Source of the DNA: Roseicella sp. DB1501
GTDB lineage: Bacteria; Pseudomonadota; Alphaproteobacteria; Acetobacterales; Acetobacteraceae
Direction of reading: 5' to 3'
Assembly (NCBI RefSeq): GCF_013112485.1
Contig: NZ_JABFHG010000003.1
Span: forward strand, 124,001 to 188,000
DNA length: 64,000 bases
The notes under the pieces are model-generated. The model made no database searches. It worked only from the letters and a program-made list of their open reading frames with translations, and had not been told where the DNA came from. Positions 14,602 to 23,934 of this stretch are shown one piece after another. The position numbers and the translations under genes are program-made. The first letter of the stretch is position 1; every line of letters starts with the position of its first letter.

Positions 14602-16185
14602 TCAGCCGCCACGGCGCCGACGGTTGCGCTTGAAGTCTGCCACCTCGAAGCCGCTGCCACGGCCATAGGTGTGGAGGCCGGTATAGCCGCGCGGCGCGGC
14701 ATGGTGGGCGACCACCGTCTCGCGGTACCGCTCCCGCGACAATTCCTGGACCTCGCACCAGACCAACCCGGCGCCGTAGGAGGCCGTGCAGTCCTGAGCC
14801 GGCCGGAAGAGCCGCCCTTCCCACTCGACCAGCGGCCCCGCCGGCCGCGCGGTGCCGGGATCGAGCTTCACTGGATTGCCGGGATGCGGCACCCAGGGTC
14901 CTTCGAGCCGCTCACTGCTGAAGAGCGACAGCGTGTCGTGCGAGCAGCTGCCATATTCGGTCACCGCCGCGAACATCCACCACAGGCCAGTGCCGCGATC
15001 GAAATGCAGGGTGGTGTCGGCGGCTTCGATATCCTCAAGCAGCACCGAGCGCAGGCGCCAGCGATCGGGGAAGCGCTCCGCCTCCCAGAGCTGGATGGTG
15101 CGGTTCTCGCTGGATTCCGGGATCATCAGCACATCCTCGCCGACCCGGAAGACGAAGGGATAGGAGAGGTGGTAAGGCAGGGTCAGCGTCTCGACTGGCG
15201 CGCTGGCACGGCCCTCGGCATCGAGCACGACATGGCTGATCCGGCCGCGATGCGTCGCGTAGTCGTAATCCTCGAAGAAAATCGCCGTCACGTCCCCATG
15301 CGCGAAGATCACGGGGTCGGCGTAGAAGCGATCCGGGCTAGATTCGAGGATGCGGAAGCTCGCGGCATCGAGGGAGAGATCGAGCGGTGAGCCGGCACCC
15401 TGCTGCCGCCGATAGCCGAAGCACCAATCCTCGTAGCGCAGCAGAGGCTTGGTGAACTGCCGGCCGAATTTGGGCAGGGTGGCGGAGGCCAAGCGGCGCG
15501 GCCAGTAACCGGCGGCCGGCAGGCCGGCATCCGGATCGGGCAGCGGTGTCGGCTCCGGCAGCGGCCGGCCGGTCAGCAGATGCTCGGCGGCCAGGCAGAG
15601 CAGGGTGACGGCGCGGCCGAGGATGCTGTCGAGCGCATGCCCGAGCGCGTCGCGCTGCGGCACGGCGAGCCGTGCCCCGAGCAGCAGCCGGCTGGCCTCC
15701 GGCGTGCTGAGCAGCACGCCGAGATGCGGCGCCTCGCCGGCGAGCAGCGGCGCGGCGAGGCCGCCGGTCTCGAAGCGCCCGTGATGGAGCGGCGAAAGGG
15801 TCCAGGCTGTCCGCAGACTGTCTGGCAGGGATTTTGGATCCCGCCCGGTGGCGTTGACGACCAGCGCCGTCGGCGCGACGGCCGCGGCGGGCGGCAAGGC
15901 CGCCGTCGGCATCCAGGCGGCGAGGTCCTGCGCCGTGGTGCCGAAGAGGCGGCGCTCCATCGGCTCGGAGGGCAGGGGCAGTTCGGCCGGCAGCGGCACC
16001 GGCGAGCGCAGGAGGCGGACCGGCACGGACAGCCGCTGCCCGAGGGCTTCGGCGAGGCGCGGCAGCCAGGCCCGCATCCGGTCGGACGGCGCGAGGAGAA
16101 TGACTTCACCCGGTGCGGCGGCCTGGTGTGGCATCGGGCCGCTGGCCAGGGCGTCGCCGGCGAGGCGCGTGGCAGGCCCGCTCAT
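14602..16185 (-). CDS. Putative glycan-active protein with five-bladed-propeller-like domain (GINT1 N-terminal-like)
   Basis: About 527 residues from ATG 16185 (TTG 16230 and ATG 16134 are alternatives; none has a good ribosome site). The N-terminal 240 residues are not recognised with confidence; they resemble the N-terminal half of formyltransferase-like EPS proteins. The C-terminal 280 residues carry repeated blades with sugar-active-type stretches: RFYADPVIFAHGD, FFEDYDYATHRG, PYHLSYPFVFRVGEDVLMIPES and WWMFAAVTEYGS. They end at RPAQDCTASYG. This resembles the propeller domain found in glucosamine inositolphosphorylceramide transferase-like and GH43/GH32-like proteins. Catalysis is not shown. 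It is the last gene of the EPS block and probably modifies or assembles the polymer. Confidence 0.65.
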   Translation of the reverse strand: MSGPATRLAGDALASGPMPHQAAAPGEVILLAPSDRMRAWLPRLAEALGQRLSVPVRLLRSPVPLPAELPLPSEPMERRLFGTTAQDLAAWMPTAALPPAAAVAPTALVVNATGRDPKSLPDSLRTAWTLSPLHHGRFETGGLAAPLLAGEAPHLGVLLSTPEASRLLLGARLAVPQRDALGHALDSILGRAVTLLCLAAEHLLTGRPLPEPTPLPDPDAGLPAAGYWPRRLASATLPKFGRQFTKPLLRYEDWCFGYRRQQGAGSPLDLSLDAASFRILESSPDRFYADPVIFAHGDVTAIFFEDYDYATHRGRISHVVLDAEGRASAPVETLTLPYHLSYPFVFRVGEDVLMIPESSENRTIQLWEAERFPDRWRLRSVLLEDIEAADTTLHFDRGTGLWWMFAAVTEYGSCSHDTLSLFSSERLEGPWVPHPGNPVKLDPGTARPAGPLVEWEGRLFRPAQDCTASYGAGLVWCEVQELSRERYRETVVAHHAAPRGYTGLHTYGRGSGFEVADFKRNRRRRGG

Positions 16186-16315
16186 GCGGCAGGCGTGGTC
16201 AAGCGGGCATCGGCCCGCAGCATCGTCCAAGACATGTCGCTGCCCCTTCCCTCAGTAGCCTCACGATGGATGCGGGAGATATCGCGATGCGGATGCTGCT
16301 GGATGGGCCTCGTGG

Positions 16316-17053
16316 TCAGGCGCGGTGGATGCGTGGGCGGGGCAGGGACGGCCGGTTCAGGCGCATCGGCCGGAGCTTCTGCAGGGTCTGCTTCAACCGC
16401 AGGCGGAGCATCATGCGCAGCGACATGTCGCCGAGCCAGGTGCCCTCCCAGTGATGGATGCAGAGGGTCCGCGGCGAGATGTTCGACTGCAGCGGCTTCT
16501 GCTTCAGGACAGTGGAGCTGTAGGGATTATACGGATAGAAATAATCCTCCGGCAGCACCAATGCATCGTCGAAGCGATGCGTGGCCAGGAGGCGCGTCAC
16601 CATCTCGGGCAGCGGCTCGAAGCTCAGGGTGCCCGAGGCGGCCTCGGCATCGAGCTGCTCAAGGGCAAGCTTGAGGAAGCGATGGCCCTTCACCGCGCCG
16701 ATGACGCCAGCGCCGACACTGTCCGGCAGCTGCAGGCCGATGAAGAAGCGCGCGTCGAGGAGTTGGTCGAAGGGCTTCAGGGCCTCGACATCGGTATCGA
16801 GGTAAATGCCGCCATGCTCGTAGAGCACCTTCAGCCGCACGTAATCCGCCACGAAGGCAAATTTCCGCTGCCGGTAGGCCATGTCGATATAGGGGATGGA
16901 CCGATCGAGGCGCGTCTCGGTCCAGGCCTCGACCGTGTAGTCGGGCATGACCGCGCGCCACGTCTCCAGGCAATGCCGGCTGAGTTCGCTGATCGGGGAG
17001 CCGCCGAACCAACAATAATGTATCACCTTCGGGATACCGTTATCGTGTGTCAT
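16316..17053 (-). CDS. GT32-like glycosyltransferase (capsular/OCH1-like), copy A
   Basis: 245 residues. IPKVIHYCWFGGSP at the N-terminus, FAFVADYVRLKVLYEHGGIYLD and the metal-binding D-T-D of GIYLDTDVEAL are diagnostic of the Gly_transf_sug (PF04488) family of nucleotide-sugar transferases. GHRFLKLALEQL and the C-terminal IHHWEGTWLGDMSLRMMLR complete the fold. GGAGGCAAGG stands before ATG 17053. It is a paralogue of the next minus-strand gene upstream, with about half of residues identical by eye. The substrate sugar is unknown. 390 bases separate the two, so this copy may have its own promoter. Confidence 0.9.
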   Translation of the reverse strand: MTHDNGIPKVIHYCWFGGSPISELSRHCLETWRAVMPDYTVEAWTETRLDRSIPYIDMAYRQRKFAFVADYVRLKVLYEHGGIYLDTDVEALKPFDQLLDARFFIGLQLPDSVGAGVIGAVKGHRFLKLALEQLDAEAASGTLSFEPLPEMVTRLLATHRFDDALVLPEDYFYPYNPYSSTVLKQKPLQSNISPRTLCIHHWEGTWLGDMSLRMMLRLRLKQTLQKLRPMRLNRPSLPRPRIHRA

Positions 17054-17444
17054 CCGGCCTTGCCTCCCCCGACATCCGTCAATCCTCTTGGTGCAGCGCG
17101 CATAGGCGATATGTCCCGCATATTTGCCATTATAGGTTTCGCAGCGGGACGCGCATCTAAACTCACCTGTACTGATCTCATAATTACGTTACATGATTGG
17201 TAAGATATCCAAACTGCATCTTTCCGGCTGATTGGCACAAGCACATTACGGGCAGCCCAACCCAGTATTACGGAACGATATTGGGTCAGGAAATGACGCC
17301 GGTTGCGAAGACACCACACGGTGAGGCGGGCCAGCCGACCATTCATCGATGCGCGAGGCAACACCTCCCGGCCGTTGGCCGCCTCGCTTCTTCAACGCCG
17401 TCACCGGATTGCAGCAGGGCCAGGCTGATGCTCGCTGGCCGGTC
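17054..17444. other. Intergenic region between the two GT32 paralogues
   Basis: 390 bases with no supported gene. An AT-richer core around 17157-17215 contains ATAATTACGTTACATGATTGG, whose ACGTTACAT is shared with the palindrome at 21669-21683 in the same gene block. Likely promoter region for the downstream (leftward) gene pair. Confidence 0.45.
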
Positions 17445-18173
17445 TCAGGCGCTGAGGTGCTGGAACCGCAGGCTCGCCTTCCGCAGCGCGTTCTTGAGGC
17501 GCAGACCGACCATCATGCGCAGCGACATATCGCCGAGCCAGGTGCCTTCCCAGTGATGGATGCAGTAGGTCTTCGCCGAGATGTTGCACTGGAGCGGCTT
17601 CTTGCGCAGCGTCACCTCGCTATAGGGATTGTAGGGGTAGAAGTAATCCTCGGGGAAAATGTTCAGATCCTGGTGGCCATGCGACGCGACCAGCTCCGTC
17701 ACCAGCTCCGGCAAGGGCTGGAAGGTGAGCTTCCCCGTCATCGCCTCCTTGTCGAGGGCCTCCATCAGCAGGCGCAGGAAGGGATGCCCCTTGGCGCCGC
17801 CAATCACGCTGACGCCAACGCTGCCCGGCGATTGCAGGCCGAAGAACAGCGAGAGAGGCAGCAGCTCGTCCATCGACTGGACCGCTTCGATATCGGTGTC
17901 GAGATAGATGCCGCCGACATCGTAGAGGATCCGCAGTCGCATGTAGTCGGCGACGAAGGCGAATTTCTTCAGCTTGTACGCCGCTGCCACATAAGGGCTG
18001 TTGAGATCGAGCGCATTCTCGTCCCAGCGTCGGATCTCGTAGCCCGGCATGATGTCGCGCCAGGTCTGCAGGCAGCGCTGGCTGAGGCTGCTCAAAGGCG
18101 AGCCACCATACCAGCAGTAATGGATCTGCCGCGGGATTTGCTCCTGTTGAGCGGCGTGGTTTTCAGTGTTCAC
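17445..18173 (-). CDS. GT32-like glycosyltransferase (capsular/OCH1-like), copy B
   Basis: 242 residues if begun at GTG 18173, which has GAGGGG nine bases upstream. Motifs match copy A: IPRQIHYCWYGGSPLSSLSQ, FAFVADYMRLRILYDVGGIY, the D-T-D in YLDTDIEAV, FPEDYFYPYNPYSEV and IHHWEGTWLGDMSLRMM. In-frame alternative starts exist at ATG 18215 and ATG 18275. The latter overlaps the stop codon of the flippase gene (ATGA), but translation from it would cross a run of ten G bases before the conserved domain. The true start therefore decides whether the gene could vary by slippage. The gene is in the EPS block and transfers an unknown sugar. Confidence 0.88.
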   Translation of the reverse strand: MNTENHAAQQEQIPRQIHYCWYGGSPLSSLSQRCLQTWRDIMPGYEIRRWDENALDLNSPYVAAAYKLKKFAFVADYMRLRILYDVGGIYLDTDIEAVQSMDELLPLSLFFGLQSPGSVGVSVIGGAKGHPFLRLLMEALDKEAMTGKLTFQPLPELVTELVASHGHQDLNIFPEDYFYPYNPYSEVTLRKKPLQCNISAKTYCIHHWEGTWLGDMSLRMMVGLRLKNALRKASLRFQHLSA

Positions 18174-18230
18174 TTCACCATTCCCCTCGAAACGGACGTA
18201 GCCGGCAGACCTCATGTCCTGCCTGACGCT

Positions 18231-18240
18231 CCCCCCCCCC
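18231..18240. repeat. Ten-base homopolymer (C10 on +, G10 on coding strand)
   Basis: A run of ten identical bases lies between the coupled start (18275) and the internal starts (18215, 18173) of GT32 copy B. Such tracts mutate by slippage and are also a frequent place for sequencing errors. With the present length, the frame from 18275 is open into the glycosyltransferase. Confidence 0.9.
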
Positions 18241-18271
18241 TTCGGCTTGCGCCGAGGCCAATTATGCTTCG

Positions 18272-19735
18272 TCATTCCACCGGGAATGCGGTCCTGCCGC
18301 CTCGCAGGGTCGCGACGGTCTGGCTGATCTGCTGCCAGCGCGTCGCCGACATGATCGCTCCGTAGAAGATTGCCCCAAGTACGACGCCGACAGCAAGCAT
18401 GAGCGGTGCCGGCATGGTCGGGACGACCTTGGAGAGACACAGGATCACGAAGCCGCCCATGGCGAGCGACACGGCCAGGCATTGCGCGAGGGCACCGACG
18501 AAGCTTCGGATCCGGATGCCGAGGCAGGCGCGGAGCAGGACGGCATAGGTCGCCGCGACAAGCGATTCCCGGACCAGCAGCGCAAGGGCGATGCCGAGGA
18601 TGCCGAAGACGGCCATCGTCGCCAGCAACACGGCGCCGATCACGGCCGCCGCCATCTCGACGACGAGATAGAGCTTGGCGCGGCCGATCGCCGAGATGGC
18701 GGTGCCCGACATGATATTGAGCGCCAACGGGATGCCGCCGAGGGAGAGGAGCTGCAACAGCAATTCGCTCTGGCCCCAGGTCTTGCCGAAGAGCACGTGC
18801 ACGGCCTGCGGCGCGACGGCGGCGAGGCCGACAAAGGCCGGGAAGGCGACGAAGGCCAACCCCTCGAGGCTGCGGAGGAAATTCGTCCGCAGCTGCACCG
18901 GATTGCCCTGCAGCCTCGTATAGGTGACGAAGAACAGCTTCGAGGCCGGCGCCAGCAGCGTCGAGCCGACGGATTCGAAGATGCGCGCCGCGAGCTGATA
19001 GGCGCCGAGCACATCCGGCCCCCAGAGCCAGGCGATCAGCAGCCGGTCCATCTGGTTGCGGAGGAAGAAGGCGATCCGCTGGCCGCCGATCGCCGCGCAA
19101 TAGCCGTAGAGTTCGGTGACATGCCGGCGGGAGAAGCGGCCGACCGGCTGGCGGATGGCGCAGGCCAGGGCACCGGCGGCATAGACCACCTTCTCGGTGA
19201 GGAAGTAGGCGACGAGCGACCAGATGCCCCAGCCGAGCAGCATCAGCACAACGCCGATGGCGCAGCCCGACACCGCGCCCACCACCTGCAGCAGCGAGAT
19301 GAGATGGAAACGCGCCTGCCGCCGCAGCGTGCCGACATGCGCCGAGGCGATGCAGAGCAACGCGACGCTGCCGATCATCCAGGGCAGCACATGCGCCAGC
19401 TGCGGCACGGAGAACAGCGTCGCCAGGGGGCCCGAGGCGAGCACGCCGAGGAGCGTGAAGAGGGCCGCCAGCGCCGTCGCCATGCCGATGGCGGCGCCCA
19501 TATGCCCGTCTTCGAGCACGGCGCGCTGGACCACCGTCTCCGAGACCGCGTCGAAGACGCCGTATTCCAGCGCCAGCACCAGGGCGCTGGCCAAGGCGAA
19601 GACGCCGATCTCATCCGGCGCCAGCAGCCGCGCGGCCATGATGTAGAGGACCAGCGTCGATGCCTGACGCACCCAGGCCGCAGCCGATGACGACAGCAGG
19701 CCGGTCAGGACCTGCCGTGTCGAGATCGTGGTCAC
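18272..19735 (-). CDS. Polysaccharide/lipid-linked oligosaccharide flippase (Wzx-like, MOP superfamily)
   Basis: 487 residues beginning at GTG 19735 (MTTISTRQVLTGLLSSS). About twelve to fourteen helices with the MOP-family pattern: QASTLVLYIMAARLLAPDEIG, FALASALVLALEYGVFDAVS and GPDVLGAYQLAARIFE. Wzx-type proteins move undecaprenyl-linked repeat units across the inner membrane for polymerisation. It stands between a GT4 gene and two GT32 genes, which supports the role. The stop codon overlaps a potential downstream start by 4 bases. The next gene upstream ends 455 bases away, so a promoter may lie between. Confidence 0.9.
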   Translation of the reverse strand: MTTISTRQVLTGLLSSSAAAWVRQASTLVLYIMAARLLAPDEIGVFALASALVLALEYGVFDAVSETVVQRAVLEDGHMGAAIGMATALAALFTLLGVLASGPLATLFSVPQLAHVLPWMIGSVALLCIASAHVGTLRRQARFHLISLLQVVGAVSGCAIGVVLMLLGWGIWSLVAYFLTEKVVYAAGALACAIRQPVGRFSRRHVTELYGYCAAIGGQRIAFFLRNQMDRLLIAWLWGPDVLGAYQLAARIFESVGSTLLAPASKLFFVTYTRLQGNPVQLRTNFLRSLEGLAFVAFPAFVGLAAVAPQAVHVLFGKTWGQSELLLQLLSLGGIPLALNIMSGTAISAIGRAKLYLVVEMAAAVIGAVLLATMAVFGILGIALALLVRESLVAATYAVLLRACLGIRIRSFVGALAQCLAVSLAMGGFVILCLSKVVPTMPAPLMLAVGVVLGAIFYGAIMSATRWQQISQTVATLRGGRTAFPVE

Positions 19736-20189
19736 GCCGTCACCCGCCGCACCATGCCTGCATCCACCCTCATCCCTGGGTCATCCTCTGCCGCATGCCC
19801 TGCTCTGCCATCTCCGCGCATCCGATGACCGATCCGCGTCCCGCAGCCAGATCCGCATGGGCAGACGCCACCGCTTCCACCCGCTCCGGACCGCCTTGTC
19901 CCCGGCGAGACCGGAACATCAAGCGGCATTCCTGCTGCCCTGATCCGCGCTTCGATGCGTCGTGAAGGCCACTGCGACCATTCCACCTACAGGCATGACA
20001 GGCCCATATGCGGGTATCCAAGTCAATTCACCAGGTCAGGCCTCGCCCAAGGGTGAGGTCAACACGCCTGCGATTCGCGTCAGCGTCGATGCCGACGACG
20101 AGAGAACTCAATCCGACGCCCGAAATGGGCAAGGATGCGGCGACCGCAAGCCAGTCGCCCATCCCCGCCCGACCGCGTCTCACGCAGGG
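19736..20189. other. Intergenic region, flippase to GT4
   Basis: 454 bases without a supported gene on either strand. The frames that are open here lack homology and codon bias. Nothing more than a possible promoter for the flippase gene can be said. Confidence 0.45.
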
Positions 20190-21482
20190 TCACGTCGCAT
20201 CGATCGTGGCGGTGCGCCAGGACGGGCGGGAGGGCGTGGCGGCTTCATAGACCGAGAGGATGTCCTCCACCATCTGCTGCACGCCGGCGGTCTCGCGGCG
20301 CGGCTGCCGTGCCGATTCCGCCATCGCCTCGCGCTGGGCGCCATCCGTCACGAGGGTGGCGAGACATGCGCCGAAGCGATCGACATCCTCGACCGGCACG
20401 CAATAGCCGTTATGTCCGTCGAGGATGAGGTCGGAGGCGCTGCCGGTCGCGGTGGTGATGACCGGCAGGCCGGCCGCCATTGCCTCCAGCAGGCTGTAGC
20501 TCGCCGCCTCGTAGCGGCTCGGCATGGCGAAGATGTCGAAGGCGCGCAGCAGCGGCTCCGCCGGGCGGGCGCCGAGCCAGAGCACCTTGGCGCCGATGCC
20601 GAGCGTCTCGGCCTGGCGCCGCGCCGCGGAGGCCAGTTCGCCATCGCCGATGACCACCAGCCGCGCCGGGGCCTCGGCCGGGACGCGGGCGAAGCAGTCG
20701 AGCAGCCGGTCGATGCCCTTCTGCTCGCTGAGCCGGCCGACGAAGCCGATGGCGACCTCCTCGTCGCGCAGGCCGATCTGCTGCCGCGCCGCCTCGCGCG
20801 GCAGGCAATTCGGCTCGCCGACCGTGTTCGGCACCAGGGCGAGGCGCGTGTCGCGGATGCCGAGGCGGCGGCATTCCTCGAACTCGGCCCGGCTGACGGC
20901 GATGATCTTGTCGGTCAGCCAGGACAGCGAGACCTCCGCCGTCTGATAGAGCTGCCGCATCCGCGGCGAGAGGTTCGGCGACATGGTGTAGATCGCGTGC
21001 GGCGTGTAGACGACGCGCGCGCCGAGACCGCTGGCGGCGAAGCGCGCCAGCAGCCCCGCCTTCGAGCTATGGCAATGCACGACGTCGAAGGGCCCGTGCT
21101 CGCGCATCACCCGACGCACCGCGAGCACCGCCTTGGCATCGGCCGGGTGCGGCCGGCTGCGCATCGTCACCACGCTCTGCCGCACATTGGGCAGGCGCGC
21201 GAGACGCTCGGTGAACACGCGGTCGCAACGACCCGAGGAATACACCACATGAACCTCGCAGCCCCGCTGCAGCAGGCCCTCCGTCAGGTCGAGCACGTGC
21301 CGGCCCACGCCGGTCGCCGCGCATTCCACGACCTGCAGGATGCGCGGCGGACGGCAGGCTTCCGCCGCGCTCGACTGCAGGCGCCGTGCCTCGGCCCGCC
21401 CGGCCCGGTCGGCCTGCGACGTCCTGAGCAACCAAGCCGCCGGAAGGGCGCGATCGGCGCGCACATCCATCATCCTTGCCAT
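20190..21482 (-). CDS. Glycosyltransferase family 4
   Basis: 430 residues from ATG 21482 (GGGGA seven bases upstream; a longer in-frame start at 21572 exists). N-terminal donor-proximal domain: PPRILQVVECAATGVGRHVL, which has the GTGGAARH-like Gly-rich loop, then FDVVHCHSSKAGLLARFAA and VVYTPHAIYTMSP. C-terminal domain: IGFVGRLSEQKGIDRLL, LVVIGDGEL and the E-x7-E motif in SRYEAASYSLLEAMAAGLPV. These are typical of retaining GT-B enzymes that extend the lipid-linked repeat unit. It belongs to the EPS block; the linkage formed is unknown. About 970 bases of non-coding DNA lie upstream. Confidence 0.92.
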   Translation of the reverse strand: MARMMDVRADRALPAAWLLRTSQADRAGRAEARRLQSSAAEACRPPRILQVVECAATGVGRHVLDLTEGLLQRGCEVHVVYSSGRCDRVFTERLARLPNVRQSVVTMRSRPHPADAKAVLAVRRVMREHGPFDVVHCHSSKAGLLARFAASGLGARVVYTPHAIYTMSPNLSPRMRQLYQTAEVSLSWLTDKIIAVSRAEFEECRRLGIRDTRLALVPNTVGEPNCLPREAARQQIGLRDEEVAIGFVGRLSEQKGIDRLLDCFARVPAEAPARLVVIGDGELASAARRQAETLGIGAKVLWLGARPAEPLLRAFDIFAMPSRYEAASYSLLEAMAAGLPVITTATGSASDLILDGHNGYCVPVEDVDRFGACLATLVTDGAQREAMAESARQPRRETAGVQQMVEDILSVYEAATPSRPSWRTATIDAT

Positions 21483-22458
21483 CACACTATCCCCGCGATC
21501 ACTGAGCGAGCGAGCTCGTCCAAGCCACAATCGCGCCGCATTTGGACTGCCGGACTGTATTCGCCACAACAAACAATAACTTTACCGCTTTCAACTAACA
21601 GCAACAATAATCAGCGGTTGAGGGGTCGCTAGCCTGCACAAGTATAACGAAATCACGCGAACTGAAGTGATGTACGTTACATCTCTGTGACCAGACGTGA
21701 CGAACCTCGAATCCAAACCGCACGGATAAAGCTCTCCCAAGAGTCTTGCACCTCATGGTTGAAAGGCGCTCCGGTTTTCACCTGTTGCGTCATGCGCTGA
21801 GAATCGTTGCTGTGATGAAGGTGACCGCCCGGCCCACGGCTCCCTTCCATATCCCGCGGCGGCGCCCTACGCCGCTACAACCACGGCCCCGCTCACCAGT
21901 TGCCGCGTCCGCCATCCCGTCACCCGACGGAGCGGGGACAGTCACGCGAAGTTCGGACGATTCCTCCGCATTGCGCAGACTGCCATGTTGGCGCGGCGGC
22001 AAACGACTTGCACCCTGTCCATCTCTGGCGGCATGCGAACCGCGGCAAGCTGGTCGTGCACCGGATGCCTCCTACGGCGTGTGCGCCTCTCTCCTCATGA
22101 TTTCGGCATGGCGTGCCATCCAGCAGCCTGCCGCCGCGCATCCCGCGCAGACAAACCCGAGCTTGTCGCCCACCGGCATGCCTGAGCTTGGCAGTGACAC
22201 GGCTTGGCACCGATTCTCTCGCGCAGCGTGCCGGTCAGGTCAATGCAATTGCTGCACTGCAACCGATGCCAATCGTGTTAGCGGAACCTCTTAAGGACGT
22301 GATGTCACATCGCGCCATAAAGCGTTATCCCCACGGCGCAAGCCGGCGAGACGTTTCGAACCTGTGGCGGGGCCGCGCGGTTCATGCCCTGGTCAGGCCA
22401 AGCGATTGCAAAGCCTCGCTGCCCGATCGGCGGCGTCCAGCCGATCGGGCTCTGCCGC
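21483..22458. other. Long intergenic region in the EPS block
   Basis: About 975 bases with no gene I can support; it is the longest such stretch in the window. The part nearest the GT4 gene (21540-21720) is AT-rich for this genome and is the likely promoter. A perfect inverted repeat GATGTA-CGT-TACATC lies at 21669-21683, and GATGT-C-ACATC lies at 22301-22311. Both could bind a regulator. Small open frames on both strands (60-180 codons) have no recognisable domains. Confidence 0.5.
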
Positions 22459-23934
22459 CTATGCCATCCGGCGCCGGAGCTGCGCATCGATGGCAGGCGG
22501 CGCTTGGCGCGGCGTGCCGGGCGCCGGGCGGCGCGGCTGCATCGGCAGCCCGAGCCCGATGCCCATGGCGATCCAGCCGCCGAAGAAGCGGAAGCTGTCG
22601 ATGCTGAGCCCGAGCAGCAGCACACCCAGCAAGGTCATGCCCACGGCGAAATGCATGTCGCGCAGGCTGGCGTCGAGCGCCTGGTTACGCGCGCTGCGGA
22701 AGGCCCGCAGGGTCAGCGTGCCGATGAAGCCGAGCCAGACGAGGTAGCCGAGGATCCCGGTTTCCGACAGCAGGCGCGCATGGATCGAGTAGCTCGGTGG
22801 CCACTTGATGTTACCGTCGTCGATGTATTCGCGCACCTCCCAGCTGCGGAGATCATCGGCCCGGATGTAATCGGGATAATGATAGCCGAACTGGCCGAAG
22901 CCCACGCCGAGGAGCGGCCGTGACCGGAACATGGACAAGGCGGAGCGGATGCCGACCGAGCGGGTGATGTTCGAGGTGTTCTCGTCGCTGTCGGTCTCGA
23001 TCGGCTTCGGCGTGCCGTACTCGATGAGGTTCGTCACCAGGGTGGCGGTGCTCTGGTAGAAGCCGGTATTGCCGGCGAGGAGCACGACCGCCACGCCGAG
23101 CCCGGCCAGGGCATAGACCACCTTGTCCATCCGCGACTGGGCATGGGCCCAGAAGACGATGACGAACTGGATGCCGACCACGAGCATCGCCGTGCGGGAC
23201 TGGGCGAGGATGACCAGGACGAGGGCCAGCGGCGCGTAGAAGCGCGAGGCGTTGCGCTCACCTGGCAGCCGGACGACGGCGAAGGGCAGGAAAAAGCTCA
23301 GCAGCGCGCCCGCCCAGGAGACCTCGAAGGCCGTCATGCGGAGCCGTTCCACGTAGACCGGGCCGGAATCCGAGTGGATGACGTTCGCAAGCGCCGTGTG
23401 GATATCCGTCAGCCCCGGCACCGAGTACCAGGAGGCGAACTCCAGCACGCCCATGAACGCCATCACCAGGATGGCGCCGCGCGCGCCCTTCACTACGGCG
23501 GTGACCATGCCGATCCGCGCGACCCGGTAGTAGACGATGATGATCAGGACGCCGAAGGCGAGGATCATGCTCTGGGTGAGGATGCGCCCGACGCCGGAAC
23601 GGCCCTTGAAGAAGGCGTTCGAGATCTCGCCGAAATTCATGGCGATGCCGGCGAGCACGACGAGGCTGAAGGCCAGGACGAAGCGCGCCACCGGCTGCGG
23701 GATCTCGAGCCCGCCCTCCCAGAGCATCAGGCGCAGCATGAGGATCGGCAGGATCAGGATGAACGCGTCGTGCGCGATCTCACCCAGCGGCAGGAACTCG
23801 ACGAGGTCGTTGAAGGCGACCAGCACAATGGAGAGGGCGATCAGCGCCGCGGTCACGCCGGTGCGGGCCGCCGGCCTGGCCTGCGGTTGGGAGCGTGCGA
23901 GCGGCGGGCGCATTGCCCCGAGTTCTATGGCCAA
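22459..23934 (-). CDS. O-antigen ligase/polymerase family protein (Wzy_C-like)
   Basis: 491 residues from TTG 23934 (GGAG eight bases upstream) or 484 from ATG 23913. About eleven helices, a large periplasmic loop (residues about 320-400: PKPIETDSDENTSNITRSVG, GVGFGQFGYHYPDYIRADDL) and the conserved H-x-R-L-L-S-E-T-G-I-LGY segment (SIHARLLSETGILGYLVWLG). This segment is typical of the O-antigen ligase/WaaL/Wzy superfamily, which joins or polymerises lipid-linked glycans at the outer face of the inner membrane. Together with the flippase it suggests a Wzx/Wzy-type EPS route, though no chain-length regulator or export protein (Wzc/Wza) is in the window. Confidence 0.88.
   Translation of the reverse strand: MAIELGAMRPPLARSQPQARPAARTGVTAALIALSIVLVAFNDLVEFLPLGEIAHDAFILILPILMLRLMLWEGGLEIPQPVARFVLAFSLVVLAGIAMNFGEISNAFFKGRSGVGRILTQSMILAFGVLIIIVYYRVARIGMVTAVVKGARGAILVMAFMGVLEFASWYSVPGLTDIHTALANVIHSDSGPVYVERLRMTAFEVSWAGALLSFFLPFAVVRLPGERNASRFYAPLALVLVILAQSRTAMLVVGIQFVIVFWAHAQSRMDKVVYALAGLGVAVVLLAGNTGFYQSTATLVTNLIEYGTPKPIETDSDENTSNITRSVGIRSALSMFRSRPLLGVGFGQFGYHYPDYIRADDLRSWEVREYIDDGNIKWPPSYSIHARLLSETGILGYLVWLGFIGTLTLRAFRSARNQALDASLRDMHFAVGMTLLGVLLLGLSIDSFRFFGGWIAMGIGLGLPMQPRRPAPGTPRQAPPAIDAQLRRRMA

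Noticed and set aside
18275-19100. Extension of GT32 copy B further upstream inside the flippase gene
   Set aside because: Upstream translation has no glycosyltransferase similarity and overlaps a well-supported gene.
18482-19690. Plus-strand open frame of about 400 codons opposite the flippase gene
   Set aside because: Charged repetitive composition typical of antisense GC-rich frames; the flippase frame has clear membrane helices.
21746-22294. Small plus-strand open frames in the long EPS intergenic region
   Set aside because: No domain, composition unlike coding DNA here, no ribosome site; treated as non-coding.
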